Assembly (NCBI GenBank): GCA_015064885.1
Contig: SVRJ01000009.1
Span: forward strand, 1 to 63,379
Reading direction: 5' to 3'
Length of the DNA: 63,379 bases
Origin: Oscillospiraceae bacterium
GTDB taxonomy: Bacteria > Bacillota > Clostridia > Oscillospirales > CAG-272
Shown piece after piece: positions 15,249-26,019 of this stretch. The first letter of the stretch is position 1. Every line of letters starts with the position of its first letter. The notes under the pieces were generated by a model that was not told the DNA's origin, made no database searches, and was given only the letters and a program-made list of their open reading frames with translations. The translations under genes and the position numbers were made by a program.

Positions 15249-17081
15249 ATGTGCGGAATTATAGGTTTTATCGGTGAGGACAATGCGTCCGATATACTGA
15301 TAAAAGGTCTGAAGGCACTTGAATACAGAGGCTACGATTCCTCCGGAGTAGCTCTCGGAGACGACGGAAAGCCTAAAATAATAAAAAGCGCGGGAAGAAT
15401 ATCGGTACTTGAAGAAAAGCTCGCCTCCGCTTCACTTCCCGTATTTCACAGAGGCATTGCGCATACGCGCTGGGCCACGCACGGAGGCGTGTCAGATCTC
15501 AACTCACATCCTCACTCCTCCGACAGCCTTTCTCTCGTGCATAACGGAATAATCGAAAATTATTATGAGCTTGAATCAATGCTGAGATCCGAGGGATATA
15601 CGTTTTCATCCGAAACGGATACCGAGGCGGCACTCATGCTCATAGACTATGAATACAGGAGACTTCACGACCCGGAAAAAGCGATATTCAAGGCTATAAG
15701 CGGGATACGCGGATCGTTTGCCTTCGCAATAATTTTTAATGATGTCAAGGAAAAAATATATGCCGTAAGAAGGCAAAGTCCACTGATCGCGGCACACACA
15801 AATAAGGGCTCGTTTATTGCATCCGACGTAACGGCACTTCTTCCGTATACCAAGGATATTTACCGTCCCGAGGACGACGTACTGATCATACTTTCAAAGG
15901 ACAAAACAGAATTCAAAAACAAAAACGGTGATGCCGTTTATCCGATCAGCGAGCACGTCGACTGGAATGAAGAAGAAGCACAAAAGGGAGGGTTTCCTCA
16001 CTTTATGCTTAAAGAGATCTCAGAAATACCCGATTCGGTAAGAAAAACAGTATCATCATATCTTGCTGACGGTATTCCCTATTTTGACGCAGCCTCACTC
16101 AAAGAAGACAACGTCTTAAATATCGGGAGAATACACGTTTCCGCATGCGGAACCGCCATGCATGCAGGGCTTATAGGCAAGCGTCTTATCGAGGAGCTTG
16201 CGCATATACCCGTAAATATCGAGACGGCAAGCGAGTTCAGGTGCCGTTCACAGATCCTTGATAAGCGAGACCTTATGATAGTTCTGTCGCAATCGGGTGA
16301 AACCGCCGACACTCTCTCCTCGCTCGCTTATGCAAAGGAAAGGGGTGTCAATACGCTTGCGATAGTAAACGTATTCGGTTCAAGCATCGCACGCAGTGCG
16401 GATGACGTCATATATACCAAGGCAGGCCCCGAAATTGCGGTGGCAAGCACAAAAGCGTATACGGTGCAATGTGCTGTCCTTGCCCTGATAGCACTTCATC
16501 TTGCAAGGATCAAGAAGCGTATGACGGCGGATGAGGTAAGAACTCATACGATACTTCTTTCATCATCGCTTCCTTCTGCTATAGAAAAAGTAATATCCGA
16601 AAGCGACGGTATAAAAGACGCGGCAAACGATATCTGCAATGCCGAGCACCTTTTCTTTATCGGTCGCGGTTCTGATTCTGACGTCTGTGCTGAAGGGTCG
16701 CTTAAGCTGAAGGAAATATCGTATATACATTCCGAGGCATATCCCGCGGGAGAGCTTAAGCACGGAACGATATCTCTTATAAGCGACGGTATTCCCGTCA
16801 TCGCATGCGCATGTAACGAGGACACGTGTGATAAAATGATCTCCTCTATCCGAGAGGTAAGGTCGAGAGGAGCGCGCGTAACCGTTCTGACCACAAATAA
16901 GCTTGCAAAAAGTCACGCGTTTCCGTGTGACCGCATAATAACGGTAGACGATGAAGGCGGCCCCTATACCTTCCTCACTGCCGCAAGTGCCATGCAGCTT
17001 TTGGCATATCACGCTTCCGCGAAAAAGGGGCTTGACGTAGACAAGCCGCGAAACCTCGCAAAAAGTGTAACCGTAGAATAA
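15249..17081 (+). CDS. glmS: Glutamine-fructose-6-phosphate aminotransferase (isomerizing)
   Basis: GlmS makes glucosamine-6-phosphate from fructose-6-phosphate and glutamine, the first step to UDP-GlcNAc. It begins Met-Cys-Gly (MCGIIGFIG), so Cys2 becomes the N-terminal nucleophile after Met removal. Class II amidotransferase domain 1 to about 230; two SIS domains about 280-610 with SQSGETADT and the C-terminal KPRNLAKSVTVE. Length 610 is canonical. The 135 bases upstream hold a terminator and no recognisable glmS ribozyme core. It sits directly before dxs. Confidence 0.97.
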   Translation: MCGIIGFIGEDNASDILIKGLKALEYRGYDSSGVALGDDGKPKIIKSAGRISVLEEKLASASLPVFHRGIAHTRWATHGGVSDLNSHPHSSDSLSLVHNGIIENYYELESMLRSEGYTFSSETDTEAALMLIDYEYRRLHDPEKAIFKAISGIRGSFAFAIIFNDVKEKIYAVRRQSPLIAAHTNKGSFIASDVTALLPYTKDIYRPEDDVLIILSKDKTEFKNKNGDAVYPISEHVDWNEEEAQKGGFPHFMLKEISEIPDSVRKTVSSYLADGIPYFDAASLKEDNVLNIGRIHVSACGTAMHAGLIGKRLIEELAHIPVNIETASEFRCRSQILDKRDLMIVLSQSGETADTLSSLAYAKERGVNTLAIVNVFGSSIARSADDVIYTKAGPEIAVASTKAYTVQCAVLALIALHLARIKKRMTADEVRTHTILLSSSLPSAIEKVISESDGIKDAANDICNAEHLFFIGRGSDSDVCAEGSLKLKEISYIHSEAYPAGELKHGTISLISDGIPVIACACNEDTCDKMISSIREVRSRGARVTVLTTNKLAKSHAFPCDRIITVDDEGGPYTFLTAASAMQLLAYHASAKKGLDVDKPRNLAKSVTVE

Positions 17082-17107
17082 AAAAAACGGGCAGATAATT
17101 CTGCCCG
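17081..17107 (-). terminator. Intrinsic terminator facing the minus strand
   Basis: CGGGCAGA (17088-17095) pairs with TCTGCCCG (17100-17107) around TAAT, and seven A (17081-17087) lie on its left side. Read on the minus strand it is a stem followed by seven T. It sits between two plus-strand genes, so it would stop antisense transcripts entering glmS. Confidence 0.65.
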
Positions 17108-17122
17108 AACAGGAGAACGTCT

Positions 17123-18997
17123 ATGAATGACCGTAAATATACATTACTTGATAAAATAAAATCACCTGCCGACCTAAAACGGCTTCCGAGGTGTAAAACG
17201 GAAGCTCTCTGTAAAGAAATAAGAGAGTTTCTTATTGAGAACGTTTCAAAAACCGGAGGTCACCTTGCCTCGAATCTCGGAGTTGTCGAGCTTTCGGTGG
17301 CACTGCACAAGGTGTTCGACTCACCAAATGACCACATAATATTCGACGTCGGTCACCAAAGCTACGTACATAAGCTTCTCACCGGCAGAAAAGAAGGATT
17401 TTCCGAGCTTCGCATGCCCGGAGGCCTTTCCGGCTTCCCCAAAAGAGAGGAAAGTGAGCACGATGCGTTCGGCGCAGGACATTCCTCGACCTCTGTTTCC
17501 GCAGCTCTCGGCTTTGCCCTTGCGGACAAGCTTGAAGGGAAAAACGATCACACGGTCGCGGTTATAGGAGACGGCGCCTTTACCGGAGGTATGGTCCACG
17601 AGGCGCTCAATAACTGCAACAAGAATCTCAATCTCACTATAATACTGAATGAAAATGAAATGTCTATATCCAAGAACACGGGAAGATTTGCAAAAAATCT
17701 TGCAAAGATACGTACAAGCGGAGGATATTTCAAAGCGAAAGCAACCACGAGAAGTATAGTTCAGGGAATTCCGATAATAGGTGAAGATATCTTTGAGGGA
17801 ATAAAGCACACAAAGAAAGCTGTAAAGGACGTGCTCTACGGATCAAATTACTTCGAGGATATGGGAATATTCTATCTCGGCCCTATAGACGGAAACGATT
17901 ACAATGCGGTCGAGTCGGTGCTCAGGGAAGCGCGCGGCCTCGGTCAATGCACGGTGGTCCATATCAAGACAACAAAGGGCAAGGGATACTTCCCTGCCGA
18001 AACCAAGCCCGCACTTTACCACGGAATTCAACCGCTCGGTACTCAAAAGCCGAAAACCACCTACTCAAAGGAATTCGGTCAGGCGCTCTCTATAATGGCA
18101 AGCTCAAACAAAAAAATATGCGCCATTACCGCCGCGATGAGTGAGGGCACGGGACTTGAGATGTTCAGATATCAGCATCCCAACAGATTCTTTGACGTCG
18201 GAATAGCAGAGCCCCATGCAGTCACCTTTGCAGCAGGACTCGCCGCAAACGGAATGAGACCGTTTGTTGCGATATATTCCACATTCCTTCAAAGGTCATA
18301 CGACAATATCATACACGACGTTGCCCTCCAATCGCTTCCCGTCACCCTCTGCATAGACAGAGCGGGACTAAATCAATCGGACGGCGCTACGCATCACGGA
18401 ATTTTCGACGTGGCATTTCTCTCTCAGATCCCCAACGTTGAGATATATACCCCTGCATGCTTTAAAGCACTCTACTATGCTCTTGAGGCTGCGGAAGCAT
18501 CGGATAAATGCTGTGCTATCCGTTATCCCTCGGGTACGGAAAACGAAAGCATCGTAAAAGAGTTCTACAGCGGTAAGGATGCAGACGCGTACGATTCAAT
18601 ACGCTGCAGCGGTGTCAACAGCAAATGCGATGCAATTATAATCACCCACGGCAGAATATGTGCCGAGGCTATAAAAGCACGAGACGCCCTAAGAGCAAGA
18701 GGCATATCGGTAGGTATTATTCTGGCAGAAAAAATAAAGCCGTACGACGTTCTCGCAAAGAGGGTTGCCGAGCTTCTGCCGAAGAAAAAGATAAAAGTCA
18801 TTACGCTTGAAGAGGAAATACGTGCGGGCGGATTCGGTATGCTGCTGCTTGACAAGCTTTCATCCTATGAGGTAATGAAAAACAAGGAGACCGTCATACT
18901 TGCAACAGACGACAATTTCTGTATTCCGAAGAAGGGCGAAACCTGTTTTGAAGCTTCGGGCATAAGCGCCGAGAATATCGTCGATCTCTTTGAATAA
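17123..18997 (+). CDS. dxs: 1-deoxy-D-xylulose-5-phosphate synthase
   Basis: A thiamine-diphosphate enzyme condensing pyruvate and glyceraldehyde-3-phosphate, the first step of the MEP isoprenoid pathway; ispE of the same pathway lies at 30627-31490. Family marks: HLASNLGVVELSVALH, FDVGHQSYVHKLLTGR, the ThDP motif GDGAFTGGMVHEALNN, and the transketolase pyrimidine domain with FFDVGIAEPHAVTFAAGLA. Length 624 is typical. AGGAG lies seven bases before the ATG. Its 3' end has a strong terminator. Confidence 0.97.
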   Translation: MNDRKYTLLDKIKSPADLKRLPRCKTEALCKEIREFLIENVSKTGGHLASNLGVVELSVALHKVFDSPNDHIIFDVGHQSYVHKLLTGRKEGFSELRMPGGLSGFPKREESEHDAFGAGHSSTSVSAALGFALADKLEGKNDHTVAVIGDGAFTGGMVHEALNNCNKNLNLTIILNENEMSISKNTGRFAKNLAKIRTSGGYFKAKATTRSIVQGIPIIGEDIFEGIKHTKKAVKDVLYGSNYFEDMGIFYLGPIDGNDYNAVESVLREARGLGQCTVVHIKTTKGKGYFPAETKPALYHGIQPLGTQKPKTTYSKEFGQALSIMASSNKKICAITAAMSEGTGLEMFRYQHPNRFFDVGIAEPHAVTFAAGLAANGMRPFVAIYSTFLQRSYDNIIHDVALQSLPVTLCIDRAGLNQSDGATHHGIFDVAFLSQIPNVEIYTPACFKALYYALEAAEASDKCCAIRYPSGTENESIVKEFYSGKDADAYDSIRCSGVNSKCDAIIITHGRICAEAIKARDALRARGISVGIILAEKIKPYDVLAKRVAELLPKKKIKVITLEEEIRAGGFGMLLLDKLSSYEVMKNKETVILATDDNFCIPKKGETCFEASGISAENIVDLFE

Positions 18998-19004
18998 AAT
19001 TATA

Positions 19005-19043
19005 ACGGAGTGAGTCCGCTGCGGTAACTCACTCCGTTTTTTT
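19005..19043 (+). terminator. Terminator after dxs
   Basis: ACGGAGTGAGT (19005-19015) pairs perfectly with ACTCACTCCGT (19027-19037), followed by seven T. It ends the plus-strand run and lies at the convergent junction with the XRE regulator. Confidence 0.9.
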
Positions 19044-20079
19044 ATTTATGCTTCTTGCACTTCACCATAGCAAAAACAGATTCTATTATCGTCCACACAA
19101 CTCCGCCTATTACCCAAACGAGCCATGTTATATGCCAGTCCATACTCTTGAAGCTCCAGACAAGATAAACAACGAGCAAAAGCGTCCAGTATATCTCTTC
19201 CAATCCCCCAAGTACGCTAAAGGCGGTACTTGTTTTTTCGCGTCTCTCTGCGTTTATACTGTATGATAAATAAAGCTTCTCATATCCGTCTCTGATCACA
19301 GAGACTCTTACAATAAGGAACACGCCTACCGAAACGACAAGCAAAAGTATATCCACAGAGCATACTACGTAGAACAGATCCGCCTCTGAAACGGCGGAAA
19401 ATATAAGCGGAAGGGGTGAAAGTATACACAGTACGATACCGATTATGAGATTCACAAGAAACGGACGTTCAAAATCGTTGCGCTCGCGGCAAAGTATATC
19501 GTAAGCAGCAGTTCCCGGCTTACACACGCTGCCTTTAGCAAGCGAATCACACTTTGCAAGTCTGAAGCCGGTAAACACAAAGCCCGCAACCGCCAGAGCC
19601 ACTGTCAGCAACAAAAGAACTATACCTATCGCCGCCGCAAGCTCGGATGAAATGACAAATCCCGCAGTATCGGGATACGTGGACGCTCCCGCAAGAAATA
19701 TAAGTAATATCGGAGAAATTATACACAAAAGCACGCACATCGAAAGAAGAAGTGAATTTTGCTTTATATCCGATATATAAGATACTGCCTCCTCCTTTGA
19801 GACCAATGCAGGACAGGAGGCGTCCTCCGAGCTTTCTTCGGTCTCTTCAACACAGTAAGAGGACTTTTCCTCTTCACCTTCGGTATACGTATCTTTAAGA
19901 AGATAATCCGTGCTTACACCGAAAAGCTCGCTGATCCTTACTATCTTATCTATCTCGGGGAACGAGCTTCCGCTCTCCCATTTTGACACCGCCTGTCTTG
20001 AGACGTCAAGCTGCTCCGCAAATGCCTCCTGAGACATGCCGTGCTTTTTTCTGAGAATTACGATTTTTTCTGCTAACAT
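19042..20079 (-). CDS. XRE-family regulator with membrane domain
   Basis: Residues 1-62 are a classical Cro/C1 helix-turn-helix (LRKKHGMSQEAFAEQLDVSRQAVSKWESGSSFPEIDKI). Residues about 115-345 contain around six hydrophobic segments in three pairs, so this is a membrane-anchored DNA-binding protein. An acidic linker of about 35 residues joins the two. Such one-component regulators often sense envelope or antimicrobial-peptide stress and repress their own neighbourhood; the target here is unknown. GGAGG precedes the ATG. A dyad and direct repeats lie upstream. Confidence 0.85.
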   Translation of the reverse strand: MLAEKIVILRKKHGMSQEAFAEQLDVSRQAVSKWESGSSFPEIDKIVRISELFGVSTDYLLKDTYTEGEEEKSSYCVEETEESSEDASCPALVSKEEAVSYISDIKQNSLLLSMCVLLCIISPILLIFLAGASTYPDTAGFVISSELAAAIGIVLLLLTVALAVAGFVFTGFRLAKCDSLAKGSVCKPGTAAYDILCRERNDFERPFLVNLIIGIVLCILSPLPLIFSAVSEADLFYVVCSVDILLLVVSVGVFLIVRVSVIRDGYEKLYLSYSINAERREKTSTAFSVLGGLEEIYWTLLLVVYLVWSFKSMDWHITWLVWVIGGVVWTIIESVFAMVKCKKHK

Positions 20080-20111
20080 GATAACCTCCTATGCTGCCGC
20101 TTTGCTTTTTT

Positions 20112-20194
20112 CATATTGATTATAGCATATTTCAAGGTTTTTCACCACCAAGTAAGGCTTGCTTTTTGTCAACCTAAGGTTGCATATTGATTAT
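20112..20194. repeat. Direct repeats and dyad upstream of the XRE gene
   Basis: The 12-mer CATATTGATTAT occurs at 20112-20123 (over the -10) and again at 20183-20194 (over the ogt stop codon). A palindrome CAACCT-A-AGGTTG lies at 20170-20182. These are candidate operator elements for the adjacent XRE protein. Confidence 0.5.
20119..20147 (-). promoter_or_regulatory. Promoter of the XRE regulator
   Basis: On the minus strand an extended -10 (TGC-TATAAT, core at 20119-20124) with a weak -35 TGGTGA (20142-20147) at 17 bases. Confidence 0.55.
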
Positions 20195-20664
20195 TTTTTC
20201 AAAAACACACCCTCATGCGCCAAAAGCCCGAGCTTTACGTCAACACCGGGAGCAAATCCTACCGGTGATCTTTTGAATCCTATCACACGGTGGCAGGGGA
20301 TTATGATAGGTATGGGATTTCTGTTCAGCGCACCGCCAACGGCTCTCGCACACGGATTTTTTCGCAAGGCAGAGGATACCCTTTTCGCAATATCTCCGTA
20401 CGTGCATATCTCTCCGTATCCAATATGCGCGCACTCGTTCAGCACCGCGTGGGAAAATTCACTTACGCAAAGCTTATACCTCGGAGTAAAATCGGGAACA
20501 GAATGCGAAAAATAAACGTCAAGCCATCTTACCGTATCTCCGATCACGTTATCCTTGTCTTCGCTTATCTCGCTTACGGAAGAAAAAAACTCTATTCGGG
20601 TAAGGAATTTTCCGTCGGACGTAATATACAGATCGCCTATCGGACTTTTATATCTGTACGTCAT
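20191..20664 (-). CDS. ogt: Methylated-DNA-protein-cysteine methyltransferase
   Basis: A suicide repair protein that moves the alkyl group from O6-alkylguanine to its active Cys. The 157-residue product has the C-terminal ATase domain with IPCHRVIG (catalytic Cys in PCHR), the preceding YGDIAKRV helix and the ARAVGGALNRNPIPI segment. The N-terminal domain is short, as in stand-alone Ogt. Its start overlaps the stop of the upstream gene by 4 bases, so the two are translationally coupled. Confidence 0.93.
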   Translation of the reverse strand: MTYRYKSPIGDLYITSDGKFLTRIEFFSSVSEISEDKDNVIGDTVRWLDVYFSHSVPDFTPRYKLCVSEFSHAVLNECAHIGYGEICTYGDIAKRVSSALRKNPCARAVGGALNRNPIPIIIPCHRVIGFKRSPVGFAPGVDVKLGLLAHEGVFLKK

Positions 20665-20999
20665 TTGATATAGTTTACAAAGTGAACTATTATACTTCTT
20701 TCTTTACCGCTTATAAGATCGGGGCCGGTAAAGACAACACCGTCACGTGACATAAGCTCGCTCGTTTGCAGTTCTGTCACGTTTGCCTTAAATACGATAT
20801 CGGATGAAGCAAAAACGGTGAGAACGTCGTCACGTATATTTATACCGCCCTCTCTGCCTATCACCTTATCTACGTCGTTTTCTCTTTCGGTAACGTACTT
20901 TATATGGTGTCCGCAAACTCTCTGCGCCATAAATCTTCTGTATCTCGGACTTTCCGGATCGCTTTTAAGGGCGATCTTTTCTTTTATTCTTTCAAACAT
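20661..20999 (-). CDS. Conserved-looking protein of unknown function
   Basis: A 112-residue soluble protein with no recognised domain. It is charged at the N-terminus (MFERIKEKIALKSDPESPRY) and beta-rich afterwards, with no signal peptide or membrane segment. It is placed between rsmI (16 bases upstream) and ogt (4-base overlap), so it is clearly part of that operon. The tight spacing supports a real gene; no function is proposed. Confidence 0.65.
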   Translation of the reverse strand: MFERIKEKIALKSDPESPRYRRFMAQRVCGHHIKYVTERENDVDKVIGREGGINIRDDVLTVFASSDIVFKANVTELQTSELMSRDGVVFTGPDLISGKERSIIVHFVNYIK

Positions 21000-21015
21000 T
21001 TTCTTTTCTCCTTTT

Positions 21016-21891
21016 TTAGAGCTCTGTAGCTTCCATATAGACCGTGTTCTTAGGAAGCCCCATTTCTTTTGCCACGAGCTTTACAGCTTCTTTTTTCTCG
21101 ACACCCGAGCTTATGTAATCACGAAGCCTATCCTTCACGCTTCGGTCATCCGAAACCGTCTCTTCGGTGCTTGCACCCTCTATTATAAGAACGTATTCAC
21201 CTCTCGGTTCGGACTCCTCATATCTTGCGACCGCGCCCGCAATATCGGTTCGGAACACCTCTTCGTTAAGCTTTGTCATCTCACGGCACAACGTTATTTT
21301 TCTCTCGCTGCCAAAGTATTCGCAAAGATCCTTAAGAGTGTTTTTAAGCTTATGCGGCGCTTCGTAAAGTATAAGTGTTCTCTTCTCCTTTGAGATCTCG
21401 GAGAGTCTTTCCTTTCTGTCCGCCTTATTCATCGGCAAAAATCCCTCAAAGACGAATCTTCCGGTAGCAAGTGCGGAAAGAGCGAGAGCGTTTACGGCGG
21501 CACAGCAACCGGGTACTGATGTGACCTTTATCCCTTCGCTCGCACACAGTCTGACAAGGTCCTCGCCGGGATCGCTTATCGCCGGAGTGCCCGCATCCGT
21601 GATAAGAGCAACAGAGCTTCCGTCTCTCAGCATTTTTACTATCTCTTCCCCGCGCTCTCTTTTATTATGCTCAAAATATGAGATCATGTTTTTACTTATC
21701 CCGAAGAGGGAAAGCAGCTTTGCCGAATTTCTTGTATCCTCAGCGGCGACAACGTCAACCTCCGAAAGCACCTTGAGCGCTCTTTCGGAAAGATCGGCAA
21801 GATTTCCTATAGGAGTGGCAACAAGGTAGAGCACGCCCTTTTCGGTTTTGTTCTTTTCTGTTTCGGGTGTGAATTTTTTAGCAGAGCTCAT
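21016..21891 (-). CDS. rsmI: 16S rRNA (cytidine1402-2'-O)-methyltransferase RsmI
   Basis: RsmI 2'-O-methylates C1402 in the 16S decoding centre using SAM. The tetrapyrrole-methylase fold is shown by YLVATPIGNLADLSERAL, AAEDTRNSAKLL, SYFEHNKRER, ALITDAGTPAISDPGEDLV and VPGCCAAVNALALS. Length 291 is normal. A possible promoter (TTGACA at 21929-21934 on the minus strand, weak -10 TAGTAA) lies upstream. It appears to head the rsmI-unknown-ogt operon. Confidence 0.95.
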   Translation of the reverse strand: MSSAKKFTPETEKNKTEKGVLYLVATPIGNLADLSERALKVLSEVDVVAAEDTRNSAKLLSLFGISKNMISYFEHNKRERGEEIVKMLRDGSSVALITDAGTPAISDPGEDLVRLCASEGIKVTSVPGCCAAVNALALSALATGRFVFEGFLPMNKADRKERLSEISKEKRTLILYEAPHKLKNTLKDLCEYFGSERKITLCREMTKLNEEVFRTDIAGAVARYEESEPRGEYVLIIEGASTEETVSDDRSVKDRLRDYISSGVEKKEAVKLVAKEMGLPKNTVYMEATEL

Positions 21892-21986
21892 ATATATACC
21901 TCAAATTACTATTGTTTTGTTTTTTCGATGTCAAAAAGCACTCAACGTGAATAAACTGTAAAAAAGCAGTATGAAAGGACACGGCT

Positions 21987-24620
<2,634 letters not shown>

Positions 24621-24744
24621 TAGCAAAAAGTAAATTTTTTATTTAATCTGTTATTAGGGCATATCCTACAAAAAAACGATGATGTTATTTTGATTAAATA
24701 GCAAAAATTTTTAAAACAAATAGTTAAAATATAAAAATCCCTCT

Positions 24745-24772
24745 TTTATAATTTGGATAATTATGATATAAT
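24745..24772 (+). promoter_or_regulatory. hpf promoter
   Basis: TTTATA (24745-24750), 16 bases, extended -10 TGATATAAT (TATAAT 24767-24772). A second TATAAT overlaps at 24772-24777. Confidence 0.55.
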
Positions 24773-24780
24773 ATAATCGC

Positions 24781-24864
24781 AGGATAGAAATATCCTGTCG
24801 GTAACGGGCGGAAGTATACACAGTTTCCCCATACCGCCCGAACTTCCGTAAAGTATGGGGGAGG
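24781..24864 (+). promoter_or_regulatory. Structured leader of hpf
   Basis: Four complementary pairs are packed into 85 bases: AGGATA/TATCCT (24781-24796), CGGGCGG (24805-24811)/CCGCCCG (24834-24840), CGGAAGT (24809-24815)/ACTTCCG (24842-24848), and CCCCATAC (24827-24834)/GTATGGGG (24853-24860). The second, third and fourth share bases, so they are mutually exclusive or form a pseudoknot. The last ends next to the ribosome binding site (24861-24870). Confidence 0.6.
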
Positions 24865-24879
24865 AAAGGAAACACCGAT

Positions 24880-25419
24880 ATGAAAATTACATTTAACTCA
24901 AGGCAAACAACAGTTAAGGATTCCGTAAAAGAGCTTGTTGAGAAGAAACTTGCCAAGCTTGATAAGTACTTTGACAAGGAAGCCTCAGCCTCAGTTACCT
25001 TCAGCAACAAGAGAAATCTTGAGTGTCTGGAGATCACAATTTCTCACAACGGTACCCTTTTCAGAAGCGAAGTTGAGGACGAGACCTATCGCGATGCACT
25101 CGACAAGTCTATTGACACTATCGAGCGTCAGATACGCAAGAACAAAACCAAGCTTGAAAAGCGTCTCAGAAAAAATGCGTTTGACGATGCATTTAATTAT
25201 GAGACTCCCGCAAGCGCTCCCGCCATTCCCGATGAGGAGGACGCGGTCGTAAAGGTCAAATCCTTCAATATGAAGCCTATGACGGTGGATGAAGCCATTC
25301 TTCAGATGGATCTGCTCGGACATATGTTCTTCGTATTCAAGAACATCGACGACGGAAAGACAAGCGTTGTATACAAGAGAAAAGACGGCTACTACGGACT
25401 TATCTGTGAAGCAGACTGA
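24880..25419 (+). CDS. hpf: Ribosome hibernation promoting factor, long form
   Basis: Long HPF pairs 70S ribosomes into inactive 100S dimers in stationary phase. The N-terminal half (MKITFNSRQTTVKDSVKELVEKKLAKLDKYF) is the S30AE ribosome-binding domain; the C-terminal part from about residue 120 (KVKSFNMKPMTVDEAILQMDLLGHMFFVFKN) is the dimerisation domain that marks the long form. 179 residues is typical. AAAGGA lies nine bases before the ATG, and a structured leader precedes it. Confidence 0.95.
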   Translation: MKITFNSRQTTVKDSVKELVEKKLAKLDKYFDKEASASVTFSNKRNLECLEITISHNGTLFRSEVEDETYRDALDKSIDTIERQIRKNKTKLEKRLRKNAFDDAFNYETPASAPAIPDEEDAVVKVKSFNMKPMTVDEAILQMDLLGHMFFVFKNIDDGKTSVVYKRKDGYYGLICEAD

Positions 25420-25457
25420 AAATATACTTCAAGTCCGATTTAAATAAATGATACTTC

Positions 25458-25490
25458 GGGCTGCCGCATAAGTGCGGCAGCCCTTTAATT
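25458..25490 (+). terminator. Terminator after hpf
   Basis: GGGCTGCCGCA (25458-25468) pairs with TGCGGCAGCCC (25473-25483) across TAAG, followed by TTTAATT. Strong stem, modest T tract. Confidence 0.75.
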
Positions 25491-25500
25491 AGGTGAGACT

Positions 25501-26019
25501 ATGAGAACAGTTATTTTTTATTCAAGCAAGGGCGGCTGCTCAAGAGAGTGCGCCGAAATACTCAAAAAGCATATGGGCGACAAGGATGTGACTCTTGCGG
25601 ATATCGCACACGATACACCGGGCATTTCTGATTTTGACCTTGTTGTTGTCGGCGGCGGAGTACGCTTCGGAAAATTTTATCCCGCTATGACAAGCTTCCT
25701 CCAAAAGCATGCAGATGAAATATGCGAAAAGCCGCATATCCTCTTTCTCTGCTGCGGTTTCATGGAGCTTGCCGAAGGGTATATGGAAAAGCTTTTCCCC
25801 GTGAAGCTTTACGAAAGTGCTCTTTTCGTTGAATATTTCGGCGGAGAGCTTAAGCCGGAAAAACATAAAGGCATTATGAAATTCGTCGTACGCTGGATAA
25901 GAAATTCTATTGCAGACAGAGAGGACGACAACGATCTTCCCGATATTATTGAATCAAACATTTCACTGCTCGCGACAAAGGTCCTCGCAATGAAGAAAGA
26001 ACTGGACAAACAACAATGA
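25501..26019 (+). CDS. Flavodoxin-domain protein
   Basis: A 172-residue flavodoxin-fold protein: TVIFYSSKGGCSRECAEIL at the FMN phosphate loop (an SSKGGCS variant of the usual T/S-rich loop), FDLVVVGGGVRFGKFYPAM, and ILFLCCGFME. It resembles the Flavodoxin_5 group that includes protoporphyrinogen oxidase HemG and multi-gene clostridial flavodoxins. The redox partner is unknown. The start overlaps nothing upstream, but the stop overlaps topB by 4 bases (ATGA), suggesting coupling. Confidence 0.8.
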   Translation: MRTVIFYSSKGGCSRECAEILKKHMGDKDVTLADIAHDTPGISDFDLVVVGGGVRFGKFYPAMTSFLQKHADEICEKPHILFLCCGFMELAEGYMEKLFPVKLYESALFVEYFGGELKPEKHKGIMKFVVRWIRNSIADREDDNDLPDIIESNISLLATKVLAMKKELDKQQ

